Below are positions 8,448 through 17,515 of a stretch of 64,000 nucleotides of DNA, one piece after another. This stretch comes from Lachnospiraceae bacterium (GTDB taxonomy: Bacteria > Bacillota > Clostridia > Lachnospirales > Lachnospiraceae). The notes beneath the pieces are model-generated. The model was not told the origin of the DNA. It saw only the letters and a list, made by a program, of their open reading frames with translations, and did not search any database. How positions within the stretch are numbered: the stretch's first letter is position 1; each line of letters opens with the position of its first letter. A program made the translations under genes and the position numbers. The DNA lies in NCBI GenBank assembly GCA_021771755.1, contig JAETOL010000008.1, positions 1 through 64,000 of the forward strand, written 5' to 3'.

Positions 8448-10820
8448 ATGTTTCAGGTAGTTAAACGAGACGGAGAGATTGCCGATTTCCAGATGGCAAA
8501 AATATCATCAGCGATCAATAAGGCTTTTGAGGCAAAAGAGAAAAATTACAGTCAGGATATGATCGATCTTCTGGCTCTTCGGGTGACTGCGGACTTTCAG
8601 GATAAGATCCTGGACGATCAGATAACAGTGGAGGACATTCAGGACAGTGTGGAAAACGTTCTGATCCAGGCTGGCTACAGTGATGTTGCCAAGGCTTATA
8701 TTCTTTACCGGAAGCAGAGAGAAAAGATCCGCAATATGAAATCAACGATCCTTGACTACAAGGAGATCGTAAACAGCTATGTCAAGGTAGAAGACTGGAG
8801 AGTAAAGGAAAATTCCACAGTTACCTATTCCGTTGGCGGACTGATCCTCAGCAATTCCGGTGCGGTGACGGCAAATTACTGGCTGTCCGAAATCTACGAC
8901 AATGAGATCGCAGAGGCACACAGAAATGCAGATATTCATATCCACGACCTTTCCATGCTTACCGGTTACTGTGCGGGCTGGTCTTTAAAGCAGCTGATCC
9001 AGGAAGGCCTTGGAGGTATTGAGGGCAAGATCACTTCTGCTCCGGCGAAGCATTTAAGCGTACTCTGCAACCAGATGGTGAATTTCCTGGGCATTATGCA
9101 GAATGAATGGGCGGGAGCACAGGCATTTTCTTCTTTTGATACGTATCTGGCGCCTTTTGTCAAAGTGGATAATTTAAGTTACCGTGAGGTAAAAAAATGC
9201 ATTGAATCCTTTATTTACGGTGTAAACACACCAAGCCGCTGGGGAACTCAGGCACCGTTTTCCAATATCACTCTGGACTGGACCGTACCGGACGATCTGG
9301 CAGAGCTTCCGGCTATTGTAGGCGGCAAAAATATGGACTTTAAATATAAAGACTGCAAAAAAGAAATGGATATGGTCAATCGTGCCTTTATTGAGACTAT
9401 GATCGAGGGCGATGCCAATGGAAGAGGTTTCCAGTATCCGATTCCGACCTACTCTATCACAAAAGATTTTGACTGGTCTGATACATTAAACAACCGCCTT
9501 TTGTTTGAAATGACAGCGAAATACGGAACGCCGTATTTTTCCAATTATATCAACAGCGATATGAAGCCCAGTGATATCCGCAGCATGTGCTGCCGTCTCC
9601 GCCTGGATCTCCGGGAACTGCGCAAAAAGAGCGGCGGTTTCTTTGGCTCCGGCGAAAGCACCGGATCAGTAGGCGTTGTTACCATCAATATGCCGCGTAT
9701 CGCTTATCTTTCCAAGACTCCGGAGGAATTTTACCGGAGACTGGATCATATGATGGATATTTCAGCCAGATCCCTGCACATTAAGAGACAGGTGATCTCC
9801 AAACTTCTGGATGAAGGCCTGTATCCTTATACCAAACGTTATCTGGGAAGCTTTAACAATCATTTTTCCACCATTGGTCTGGTGGGAATGAATGAAGCTG
9901 GTCTCAATGCCAGATGGCTGGGCTGTGATATGACAGACGAGCGTACCCAGAAGTTTACCAAAGAAGTTCTGGAGCATATGAGAAACCGCCTTTCTGATTA
10001 TCAGGAGCAGTATGAGGGTGAGCTTTTTAACCTGGAGGCAACTCCGGCAGAATCCACAGCTTATCGTCTTGCCAAGCATGACAGAAAGCATTGGCCGGAC
10101 ATCAGGACAGCAGGTAGCAAGGGGGATACTCCGTATTATACAAACAGCTCCCATCTTCCGGTGGAGTTTAGCTCTGATATTTTTGACGCTCTGGATATTC
10201 AGGATGAGCTGCAGACCCTTTATACCTCGGGAACAGTATTCCATGGCTTCCTTGGCGAGAAGCTGCCTGACTGGAAAGCAGCCGCCTCTCTGGTCCGTAA
10301 GATCGCAGAGAATTATAAGCTTCCGTATTATACCATTTCTCCTACTTATTCCGTGTGCAGTGAGCATGGATATTTAAGCGGCGAGCATTTTACCTGTCCG
10401 AAATGCGGCAAAAAGGCTGAGGTTTACAGCCGGATCACAGGTTACTATCGTCCGGTACAGAACTGGAATGACGGTAAAGCACAGGAGTATAAAAACAGGA
10501 CTTTATACGATATCACCCATTCTACATTGAAAAAAGTCCATACCAGCATGGTGACCATGACGAAAGATGATGTAAAGGTAGAGCCACTGGAAATGCACAA
10601 GTATTTATTTACGACCAGTACCTGCCCGAACTGCCGTATGGCAAAGAAGATGCTGGAAGGGGAAGAACTGGAAGTGATTGATGCGGAAAAGAATCCGGAA
10701 ATGGCAAGACAGTTCGGCATTATGCAGGCGCCGACCCTGGTGATCACCGACGGAGAACACCTGAAAAAATACGTGAATGCCTCCAATATACAGAAGTATG
10801 TGGATGAGGAGCTTTCATAA
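8448..10820 (+). CDS. nrdD: Anaerobic (class III) ribonucleoside-triphosphate reductase with fused glutaredoxin-like domain
   Basis: A 790-residue glycyl-radical enzyme making dNTPs from NTPs without oxygen. Order: ATP-cone regulatory domain (about 1-90), the reductase barrel, a Cys-rich zinc site (CSEHG, then CPKCG), and the radical loop RITGYYRPVQNWN with the radical glycine at about residue 665. After this, about 70 extra residues form a glutaredoxin/thioredoxin-like domain with a CPNC motif (Cys726, Cys729) and a QAPTLV cis-Pro loop, presumably supplying electrons directly. Start chosen at MFQVVKRDG because AAGGGAGGAAA precedes it; an in-frame ATG 57 bases upstream lacks one. No nrdG activase lies next to it. 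Confidence 0.93.
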   Translation: MFQVVKRDGEIADFQMAKISSAINKAFEAKEKNYSQDMIDLLALRVTADFQDKILDDQITVEDIQDSVENVLIQAGYSDVAKAYILYRKQREKIRNMKSTILDYKEIVNSYVKVEDWRVKENSTVTYSVGGLILSNSGAVTANYWLSEIYDNEIAEAHRNADIHIHDLSMLTGYCAGWSLKQLIQEGLGGIEGKITSAPAKHLSVLCNQMVNFLGIMQNEWAGAQAFSSFDTYLAPFVKVDNLSYREVKKCIESFIYGVNTPSRWGTQAPFSNITLDWTVPDDLAELPAIVGGKNMDFKYKDCKKEMDMVNRAFIETMIEGDANGRGFQYPIPTYSITKDFDWSDTLNNRLLFEMTAKYGTPYFSNYINSDMKPSDIRSMCCRLRLDLRELRKKSGGFFGSGESTGSVGVVTINMPRIAYLSKTPEEFYRRLDHMMDISARSLHIKRQVISKLLDEGLYPYTKRYLGSFNNHFSTIGLVGMNEAGLNARWLGCDMTDERTQKFTKEVLEHMRNRLSDYQEQYEGELFNLEATPAESTAYRLAKHDRKHWPDIRTAGSKGDTPYYTNSSHLPVEFSSDIFDALDIQDELQTLYTSGTVFHGFLGEKLPDWKAAASLVRKIAENYKLPYYTISPTYSVCSEHGYLSGEHFTCPKCGKKAEVYSRITGYYRPVQNWNDGKAQEYKNRTLYDITHSTLKKVHTSMVTMTKDDVKVEPLEMHKYLFTTSTCPNCRMAKKMLEGEELEVIDAEKNPEMARQFGIMQAPTLVITDGEHLKKYVNASNIQKYVDEELS

Positions 10821-10891
10821 AAAATAAAACATCCCTGCATGGAATGAATATCCATGCGAAATAGGAATGACGGAATATCCCCCCCGGTAGC

Positions 10892-10920
10892 TTGTTGGGT
10901 ACAGGGAATTCTGATAAGGT
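10892..10920 (+). promoter_or_regulatory. Possible promoter of the peptide/nickel-type ABC operon
   Basis: TTGTTG (10892-10897), 17-bp spacer, TAAGGT (10915-10920). The -10 is weak. A 7-bp hairpin (GCATGGA 10837-10843, TCCATGC 10851-10857) lies upstream, after nrdD. Confidence 0.35.
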
Positions 10921-10954
10921 AGGTAAGACATCAAAACAAAAGGAGAAGGAAACC

Positions 10955-12499
10955 ATGAAAAACAAAGGTTTAAAAATGATCGGGCTTTTTCTGGCGTGCA
11001 CCCTGGCGATCGCTCCTGCGTCTTACGTATCTGCAGATGAAAAAGGGGAAACGCTTGTATACGGCAGCGGGGATTATACAAGAATCAATCCGGCAATGGA
11101 TGAACATGGAGAGATCAATATTCTGATTTTTAATGGACTTACTGCCCATGACGGAGAAAATCAGGTGGTTCCCGGTCTTGCGGAAAGCTGGGAGTTTGAT
11201 GAAGCAGCATGTACTTACACCTTTCATCTGTCAAAGGATGCCAAATGGCAGGACGGGGAAGACGTTACGGCAGATGACGTAAAATTTACCATCGAGGCGA
11301 TCATGGATCCGGAGAACGGTTCTGAGAACGCGCCGAACTTTGATGACGTAGAGGAAATCACAGTGGTTGACGAGGATACGGTAGCCTTTCAGCTGACGGC
11401 TCCGAATGTGGCATTTCTCGACTACATGACAATGGCTGTTCTTCCAAAACATCTTCTGGAAGGAGAGGATATGCAGACCTCTGACTTCTTCCGCAATCCG
11501 GTAGGTACAGGTCCGTACAAGGTGGAAAGCTGGGATGAAGGACAGGCGATCACCCTGACAAAGAATGAAGATTACTTCAAAGGGGAGCCGAACATTGACA
11601 CGATTGTATTTAAGATCGTTCCTGACGACAACGCGAAAGCGCTTCAGTTAAAATCCGGAGAACTGGATCTTGCCCTTCTGACACCGAAGGATGCGGCTTC
11701 TTTTGCAGAGGATGAGGCATTTGCCTGCTACGATATGAAAACAGCAGATTACAGAGGAATCATGTTTAATTTTGGAAACGAATACTGGCAGAAGAACAGA
11801 GATCTGATCCCTGCAGTGTGCTATGGACTTGACCGCCAGGCGATCATTGATGCCGTGATCCTCGGACAGGGAATGACTGCATATGGGCCGCTTCAGAGAA
11901 ATACCTATAATAATGAAGAGGTAGAGCATTATGATTATGATCCTGAAAAGGCAAAAGCCGTTCTGGAAGAGGCAGGATGTGAGATGGGTGATGACGGATT
12001 CTACTACCGCGACGGAGAAAAAGTGGGATTTGTGATCAGTGTCAGCTCTGGCGACCAGGTTCGGATCGACATGGCTCAGATCGCAGCTCAGCAGCTTCAG
12101 CAGATCGGAATGGATGTTACGGTTGATATCCCGGCTGAGACTGACTGGAGCGGACAGATGGCATTTCTGATCGGATGGGGAAGTCCTTTTGATGCAGACG
12201 ACCACACCTATAAAGTATTTGGTACGGATAAAGGTGCCAATTATTCCAGCTATTCCAATGAACTGGTGGATCAGTATCTGACAGAAGCCCGTCAGTCAGA
12301 TGATCCGGAGGTACGCGCAGAGGCATATGATAAGTTCCAGGTGGAACTGGCCAAGGATCCTGCTTACGCTTTTATTTGCTATATTGATGCGAATTACGTT
12401 GCAGAGTCTTCCCTTCAGGGGATTGATCCGGATACCGTTATGGGACATCACGGAGTGGGTATCTTCTGGAATGTGGCAGACTGGACAATCGAAGAATAA
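10955..12499 (+). CDS. Peptide/nickel-type ABC transporter substrate-binding protein
   Basis: A 514-residue extracytoplasmic binding protein of the DppA/OppA/NikA family. It shows the family pattern VPGLAESWEF, WQDGEDVTADDVKF and PVGTGPYKVESW. The signal peptide (residues 1-27) ends in VSA before DEK and looks like a signal peptidase I site; there is no lipobox, and the one Cys (residue 15) is in the hydrophobic core. That is unusual for a Gram-positive binding protein. The start at 10955 follows AAGGAGAAGG. The following four genes supply the ATPases and permeases. The ligand (peptide, nickel chelate or other) cannot be read from sequence. Confidence 0.88.
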   Translation: MKNKGLKMIGLFLACTLAIAPASYVSADEKGETLVYGSGDYTRINPAMDEHGEINILIFNGLTAHDGENQVVPGLAESWEFDEAACTYTFHLSKDAKWQDGEDVTADDVKFTIEAIMDPENGSENAPNFDDVEEITVVDEDTVAFQLTAPNVAFLDYMTMAVLPKHLLEGEDMQTSDFFRNPVGTGPYKVESWDEGQAITLTKNEDYFKGEPNIDTIVFKIVPDDNAKALQLKSGELDLALLTPKDAASFAEDEAFACYDMKTADYRGIMFNFGNEYWQKNRDLIPAVCYGLDRQAIIDAVILGQGMTAYGPLQRNTYNNEEVEHYDYDPEKAKAVLEEAGCEMGDDGFYYRDGEKVGFVISVSSGDQVRIDMAQIAAQQLQQIGMDVTVDIPAETDWSGQMAFLIGWGSPFDADDHTYKVFGTDKGANYSSYSNELVDQYLTEARQSDDPEVRAEAYDKFQVELAKDPAYAFICYIDANYVAESSLQGIDPDTVMGHHGVGIFWNVADWTIEE

Positions 12500-12515
12500 G
12501 ATTTTACAGGAACAG

Positions 12516-12545
12516 ATAAGGGGCATTTATGCCCCTTATTTGTTT
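12516..12545 (+). terminator. Intra-operon hairpin after the binding-protein gene
   Basis: ATAAGGGGC (12516-12524), loop ATTTAT, GCCCCTTAT (12531-12539), then TTGTTTT. It looks like a leaky intrinsic terminator and would make the binding protein more abundant than the membrane components. Confidence 0.7.
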
Positions 12546-12565
12546 TGGGTATAGAAGGAGTGACA

Positions 12566-13579
12566 ATGGAAAACCTTTTGGAAGTAAAAAATCTGTCGGT
12601 CAGCTTTGACAGTCCGGCAGGAGAGGTACAGGCAGTCCGGGATGTTTCTTTTTCGTTGAAAAAGGGAGAGGTGCTGGCAATTGTGGGGGAGTCGGGATGT
12701 GGTAAAAGTGTGCTTTGCAAAAGTATTATGAAACTTTTGCCGGCAAGCGCCAGGATAAAAGAAGGAAAAATCCTGATCCGGGGATGCGATATTACGAATT
12801 ACAGGGAACAGGACATGCAGAAGATCAGAGGAAGCATATTTTCCATGATCTTTCAGGATCCCATGACATCCCTGAATCCAACCATAAAGATCGGTCAGCA
12901 GATCGCAGAGGCAATTCTGGTACATGAAAAAAAGATGACAAAGGAGCAGGTTTATCAGAGAGTCATCGAACTTATGGAACTGGTAGGCATAGATCATCCC
13001 CGGGAACGTTTTCACCTCTATCCATATAATTTTTCCGGAGGTATGCGGCAGAGGAGCGTAATGGCCATTGCTCTGGCATCAAATCCGGATATTTTATTTG
13101 CAGATGAGCCAACGACAGCTCTTGATGTGACGATCCAGGCGCAGATCCTGGATCTTTTGCGGGAAGTGCAGGAAAAGCTGGGGACAGCTACGATCCTGGT
13201 GTCGCATGATCTGGGAGTTGTGGCAAGGGTGGCAGACCGGGTTGCGGTGATGTATGCAGGAAAGATCGTGGAAACAGGAACGGCAGAGGAAGTCTATTAT
13301 GATCCGAGACATCCTTATACATGGGGACTTATGCGTTCCCTTCCTGCTTTTTCAAAAGGTAAGGACAGCCTCTATACGATCTCGGGAATGCCCCCTACGC
13401 TGATCAATCCGCCCAAAGGTGATGCATATGCCTGCAGGAATGAGTATGCGCTTGGAATTGATTATGAAAAAATGCCCCCGATGTTTCGGATCACAGACAC
13501 GCATTATGCGGCAACCTGGCTTTTAGATAAACGGGCACCTCAGATTATTCCGCCGACAGGAGGGACAAAACTTGGATAA
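12566..13579 (+). CDS. Peptide/nickel-type ABC transporter ATP-binding protein (DppD/OppD class)
   Basis: A 337-residue ABC ATPase. Walker A GESGCGKSV (near residue 40), signature SGGMRQR, Walker B LFADEPTTALD and the H-loop SHDLGVV are all present. The C-terminal OppD-type extension contains GMPPTLINPPKGD and PPMF, but only two cysteine-class residues, so the usual CxxxC iron-sulfur arrangement of some homologues is incomplete. AGAAGGAG precedes the ATG. It overlaps the next ATPase gene by 8 bp, as expected for a heterodimeric ATPase pair. Confidence 0.92.
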   Translation: MENLLEVKNLSVSFDSPAGEVQAVRDVSFSLKKGEVLAIVGESGCGKSVLCKSIMKLLPASARIKEGKILIRGCDITNYREQDMQKIRGSIFSMIFQDPMTSLNPTIKIGQQIAEAILVHEKKMTKEQVYQRVIELMELVGIDHPRERFHLYPYNFSGGMRQRSVMAIALASNPDILFADEPTTALDVTIQAQILDLLREVQEKLGTATILVSHDLGVVARVADRVAVMYAGKIVETGTAEEVYYDPRHPYTWGLMRSLPAFSKGKDSLYTISGMPPTLINPPKGDAYACRNEYALGIDYEKMPPMFRITDTHYAATWLLDKRAPQIIPPTGGTKLG

Positions 13580-14489
13580 AGAAGTACTTGTAGATGTGCA
13601 GAATCTGACGCATCAGTTTCAATTGACAAAAAGGACAGCAATACGTGCAGTGGACAACATTTCTTTTCAGATTTATAAAGGGGAGATCCTGGGGCTGGTA
13701 GGAGAATCCGGTTCCGGAAAATCAACTGCAGCCAGATGTCTGATGAACATTTATGAGCCATCGTCAGGATCGGTCAGGTATCATGGGATTGATATCTGTG
13801 ATAAAAAACAATTTCGGGCCAACAAAAAAATGCTTCAGACAAGAAGACAGATTATTTTTCAGGATTCCGGCTCCAGCCTGAATCAGAGGATGAAGGCTTC
13901 CGAGATCATAGCAGAGCCGATGAAGATCAGCCATATGACTCCGCCCAGAGGAAGCTACAGGGCAGAAGCACAGTTTCAGATGAAGTATGTAGGGCTGGAC
14001 CAAAGCTTTCTTGACCGGTATCCTTCCGAATTGTCAGGAGGACAGCGGCAGAGGATCGCCATAGCAAGAGCACTCAGTATGGAACCGGAATTTCTGGTTG
14101 CGGACGAACCGGTTGCAGCTCTGGATGTGTCGATACAGGCACAGGTGATCAATCTTTTTAAACATCTGCAAAAGGAGCATGGATTTACCTTCCTGTTTAT
14201 TGCGCATGATCTGGCAATGGTGGAATATCTCTGCGACCGGGTGGGCGTTATGTATCATGGAAAACTGGTGGAGCTTGCGCCGGCCGGAGAATTGTTTTCA
14301 AATCCTCTTCATGGATATACAAGATCGCTTTTGTCTGCAATCCCAATCCCGGATCCGGTCAGAGAACGACAGAGAAAGCTTCAGGTATATGACGGGGCGG
14401 ATCTGGGAGACGGCAGGTTTACGGAGGTCTGTCCCGGTCATTTTGTATGGAGAGCGCAAAAAGGAGGGGATATGCATGAAGAAGCGTAA
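13572..14489 (+). CDS. Peptide/nickel-type ABC transporter ATP-binding protein (DppF/OppF class)
   Basis: A 305-residue ABC ATPase, partner of the preceding one. Walker A GESGSGKST, signature LSGGQRQR, Walker B LVADEPVAALD and H-loop AHDLAMV are intact. Translation most likely begins at a TTG (MDKEVLVDVQNL) that overlaps the upstream gene by 8 bp, with AGGAGGGAC placed before it. The end of the frame overlaps the start of the permease gene by 14 bp, indicating translational coupling. Confidence 0.92.
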   Translation: MDKEVLVDVQNLTHQFQLTKRTAIRAVDNISFQIYKGEILGLVGESGSGKSTAARCLMNIYEPSSGSVRYHGIDICDKKQFRANKKMLQTRRQIIFQDSGSSLNQRMKASEIIAEPMKISHMTPPRGSYRAEAQFQMKYVGLDQSFLDRYPSELSGGQRQRIAIARALSMEPEFLVADEPVAALDVSIQAQVINLFKHLQKEHGFTFLFIAHDLAMVEYLCDRVGVMYHGKLVELAPAGELFSNPLHGYTRSLLSAIPIPDPVRERQRKLQVYDGADLGDGRFTEVCPGHFVWRAQKGGDMHEEA

Positions 14490-15483
14490 CTGGCTGATAT
14501 ACTGCGGGAAAAAAATCATGGCATTTCTGCTCAGCGTGTTTGTTCTCTCAGTGGCAGTATTTTATGTTGCACGCCTTGCGCCCGGAGATCCTCTGGTCTC
14601 CTATTATGGAGAGCGGGCGGAAAAAATGAGCCCTCAGGAACGGCAGTGGGCAATGGAAAAGCTGGGACTGGATCAGCCCGTTTATATCCAGTATGAAAAA
14701 TGGGTGAAAAATGCTTTTCACGGAGACTTTGGCATTTCCTTTAAATATAAGCAGGACGTTGTGGAAGTGATCAGCGGACGAATCGTAAACACGCTTTTGC
14801 TGGGAGGCATTGGATTCCTTCTGATCTTTGCAGGCTCTCTTCTTCTTGGCGTGCTCTGTGCATGGCATGAGGACAAATGGGCGGATCGGATCCTGTGTAA
14901 GCTTGGAACCATATCAAGCTGTATTCCGGAATTCTGGCTGTCGCTTGTTCTGATACTGATCTTTTCCGTTACTCTGAAAATCCTTCCGAGCAGCGGAGCC
15001 TACACGATCGGAAAGGCAGATGATATTGCGGATCGAGCCATTCACCTGATTATGCCGCTGACAATCGTGACTCTGGAGCATCTCTGGTATTATGCATATA
15101 TGATACGAAATAAGATCCTGGAGGAAGTGCGGGCAGATTATGTCCTTCTGGCAAAATCCAAGGGGCTGAACAGGAGAAAAATTCTGTTTCGCCACTGTCT
15201 GAGAAATGTTATGCCTGCCTATCTCAGTATTATGGCAATAGCAGTACCTCATGTTCTTGGCGGGACCTTTGTTGTGGAAAGTGTGTTTTCCTATCCGGGG
15301 ATCGGAGCATTGTCTTATGAGAGCGCCAGATACCATGATTACAATCTTCTGATGCTTCTTTGCATGATGTCAGGGATCCTTGTGATTTTCTGTAATATTC
15401 TGGCACAGACCATCAACGAACATATCGATCCCCGTGTAAAAGCAAATGAAGTAGTGGAGACATCGGAGGTGACCGGTTTATGA
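14476..15483 (+). CDS. Peptide/nickel-type ABC transporter permease (DppB class)
   Basis: A 335-residue inner-membrane permease with about six membrane segments. The N-terminal DppB hallmark FYVARLAPGDPL is at residues 30-41, and the ATPase-contact EAA loop (YVLLAKSKGLNRRKILFRH) lies in the C-terminal half. The frame is open far upstream, but the ATG at 14476, preceded by AAGGAGGGG and starting MKKRNWL, gives the expected family length. Its stop overlaps the next permease start by 4 bp (ATGA). Confidence 0.92.
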   Translation: MKKRNWLIYCGKKIMAFLLSVFVLSVAVFYVARLAPGDPLVSYYGERAEKMSPQERQWAMEKLGLDQPVYIQYEKWVKNAFHGDFGISFKYKQDVVEVISGRIVNTLLLGGIGFLLIFAGSLLLGVLCAWHEDKWADRILCKLGTISSCIPEFWLSLVLILIFSVTLKILPSSGAYTIGKADDIADRAIHLIMPLTIVTLEHLWYYAYMIRNKILEEVRADYVLLAKSKGLNRRKILFRHCLRNVMPAYLSIMAIAVPHVLGGTFVVESVFSYPGIGALSYESARYHDYNLLMLLCMMSGILVIFCNILAQTINEHIDPRVKANEVVETSEVTGL

Positions 15484-16367
15484 CAGATACAGCTTTTGAA
15501 ATTGTAGGGCAGCGTGACATACAGGAAGAGCAGCCTTCTCCAAAGAAAAAATGGTATCAGGGGAAACCAGTGCTGTCAGCAGGAATCCTGGCGGTGATTC
15601 TGATCGGATGCTTTTTTGCAGAGGCAGTTATGACAAAAGATCCTTCCTATATGGATATTCTTAATTATAATAAGGCGCCGGACGGGGAATTTCTGTTCGG
15701 AACAGATACCATGGGAAGAGATGTTTTTTCCATGATCTGGTATGGAGGACGGATATCCCTGACGATTGGGGCTTTGTCTACCCTGATCTCTACGGTTGTG
15801 GCAGTTGTGATCGGAGCCTTCAGCGGCGCGGCGCCTCAGTGGCTGGACAATCTGCTTATGCGTTTTACGGAAATTTTTCTAGGTGTTCCTTCACTTTTGC
15901 TTGTGATTCTTTTTCAGGCAATCCTGGGAAAGGCCAATGTACTCAGTCTTTCCATTGTTATTGGCCTTACGGGCTGGACAAGCATCGCCAAGGTGGTACG
16001 AACAGAAGTGAGGCAGATACGAAACAGTGAATATGTGATTGCGTCAAGATGCATGGGAGGAAGATTTTTTCATATTTTGTGGAAACATCTGGCTCCGAAC
16101 TTTGTCTCTTCCATTATGTTTATGGTGATCATGAATGTGAGGAGTGCGATCATATCAGAGTCCACGCTTAGTTTTATGGGAATCGGACTGCCCCTTGAAA
16201 TTGTTTCCTGGGGAAGCATGCTGTCTCTGTCTGAAAAAGCGCTGATGACAAATTCCTGGTGGATCATTCTTATTCCCGGGATTTTTCTTGTGGGAACACT
16301 GCTGTGCCTGACGAATATAGGAAATTATATGAGGAAACATGTAAACCGGAAGGAAAGCAATCTGTAA
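15480..16367 (+). CDS. Peptide/nickel-type ABC transporter permease (DppC class)
   Basis: A 295-residue permease with the DppC hallmarks: a cytoplasmic N-terminus, one membrane segment, then FGTDTMGRDVFSMIWYGGR (residues 77-95) and the EAA loop YVIASRCMGGRFFHILWKH. Coupled to the DppB-class gene through ATGA. It completes the importer: binding protein, two ATPases, two permeases. Confidence 0.92.
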   Translation: MTDTAFEIVGQRDIQEEQPSPKKKWYQGKPVLSAGILAVILIGCFFAEAVMTKDPSYMDILNYNKAPDGEFLFGTDTMGRDVFSMIWYGGRISLTIGALSTLISTVVAVVIGAFSGAAPQWLDNLLMRFTEIFLGVPSLLLVILFQAILGKANVLSLSIVIGLTGWTSIAKVVRTEVRQIRNSEYVIASRCMGGRFFHILWKHLAPNFVSSIMFMVIMNVRSAIISESTLSFMGIGLPLEIVSWGSMLSLSEKALMTNSWWIILIPGIFLVGTLLCLTNIGNYMRKHVNRKESNL

Positions 16368-16400
16368 TCGGAAAGGGAATGAGAAAGGGGGTGGAAACAG

Positions 16401-17312
16401 GTGCTTGATACAAAAGAAATACAGTGCTTTGCAGCCTGTGCTCAGACAGGATCCTTCAGTAAAGCGGCTGAGAAACTGTTTACTACGCAGTCCAGTGTCA
16501 GCAAGATCGTGAAGGCAATGGAAGAAAAGACAGGAATGGTTCTTTTTGAACGGCTGTCGAAAGGAATCCGGATGACGCCTGAGGCAGAAAAAATATATCC
16601 ATATGCAATTTCAGTTCTTGAAAACCTCAAACAGATCCAGATGTCTGATAAAAAGAAGACGGCCGGGACTCTTTCCGTATCCTGCAATCCCAGTTCGTGG
16701 TTTGCGGATTATTTTGTTAAATTTTACAGGCTGAAGCAGGAAGAGGAACTTCACTATCAGATCCATTCCGCAGACTGCAGGGAGATCGTAGAGCGTGTGA
16801 GAAAAAGAGTGGATGACATTGGATTTGTGTACATTATGAAAAATCAGACAGCTGCGTTTCAGTATTATGTTTCCAGAAATTATCTGGAATTTACACCCTT
16901 AAAAGAAACAGAAGCTACCATATATTATGGCGGGGGAAGCAGCCGGGAACCGGAAACCGAAGGATCCCTTGATTTTTCCGGAATGAAGCTGGTCCAGAGA
17001 TTTCCGGATGAGTTTTCTCCTGATAATTACTGGAATATTGTGGATTCAAACGGGAGAGCTGCTTCAGAAGCGGAGATCGTGATTACTACAAACAGCGATT
17101 ACATTATGGAAAGACTTCTGCAGTCAGGAGATCTGGCAAATATCAGCGGCGGGTATCTGTCAGGAAAGCCGGAGCAGGAGATATCGAAAGGAAAAGCCTG
17201 CTCTGCATCAGAAACAAGGATCCTGTTTGGATATGTAAAAAGAAAGGGTGAGAAGCTTTCAGAGGCGGCAAATGATTTTCTTGAATTTCTTATCAGCAGC
17301 CTGAAAGACTGA
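16401..17312 (+). CDS. LysR family transcriptional regulator
   Basis: A 303-residue regulator. The N-terminal winged helix-turn-helix reads FAACAQTGSFSKAAEKL and TTQSSVSKIVKAMEE; the remainder is an effector-binding domain, though it matches the family only loosely. The start is a GTG after AAAGGGGGTGG. It follows the importer genes by 33 bp in the same direction, so it is probably part of that operon and may control it; LysR regulators more often sit divergently. The effector is unknown. Confidence 0.88.
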   Translation: MLDTKEIQCFAACAQTGSFSKAAEKLFTTQSSVSKIVKAMEEKTGMVLFERLSKGIRMTPEAEKIYPYAISVLENLKQIQMSDKKKTAGTLSVSCNPSSWFADYFVKFYRLKQEEELHYQIHSADCREIVERVRKRVDDIGFVYIMKNQTAAFQYYVSRNYLEFTPLKETEATIYYGGGSSREPETEGSLDFSGMKLVQRFPDEFSPDNYWNIVDSNGRAASEAEIVITTNSDYIMERLLQSGDLANISGGYLSGKPEQEISKGKACSASETRILFGYVKRKGEKLSEAANDFLEFLISSLKD

Positions 17313-17318
17313 ATGAGC

Positions 17319-17355
17319 AAACAGCCCCTGATCTGCACTCAGGGCTGTTCGTTCT
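17319..17355 (+). terminator. Terminator after the LysR gene
   Basis: AACAGCCCCTGA (17320-17331) pairs with TCAGGGCTGTT (17339-17349) with one bulged C; the tail TTCGTTCT is moderately T-rich. Confidence 0.65.
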
Positions 17356-17440
17356 CATGTGCCTCCTGATCAAATAGATAATTACAAGTGTCCTTTTATG
17401 ATTGTACACGTTTTTGCCTCTGCGGGCAATGAAAAAGTGG

Positions 17441-17483
17441 CCGGGAAATTTCTGTTTACATTTCCCGGATAAGAACGTATAAT
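17441..17483 (+). promoter_or_regulatory. azlCD promoter with a perfect inverted repeat over the -35
   Basis: TTTACA (17455-17460), 17 bp, TATAAT (17478-17483). A perfect 9-bp inverted repeat, CCGGGAAAT (17441-17449) and ATTTCCCGG (17460-17468), encloses the -35 and reads as a candidate repressor operator. The binding protein is not identifiable here. Confidence 0.7.
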
Positions 17484-17515
17484 GGGGTACGGAGTAAGGA
17501 GTGTGAACAGGAATT

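Noticed and set aside
10955-16367. Specific call as a nickel importer NikABCDE
   Set aside because: Family membership does not separate peptide from nickel or other ligands, and no nickel regulator or urease/hydrogenase structural gene is nearby.
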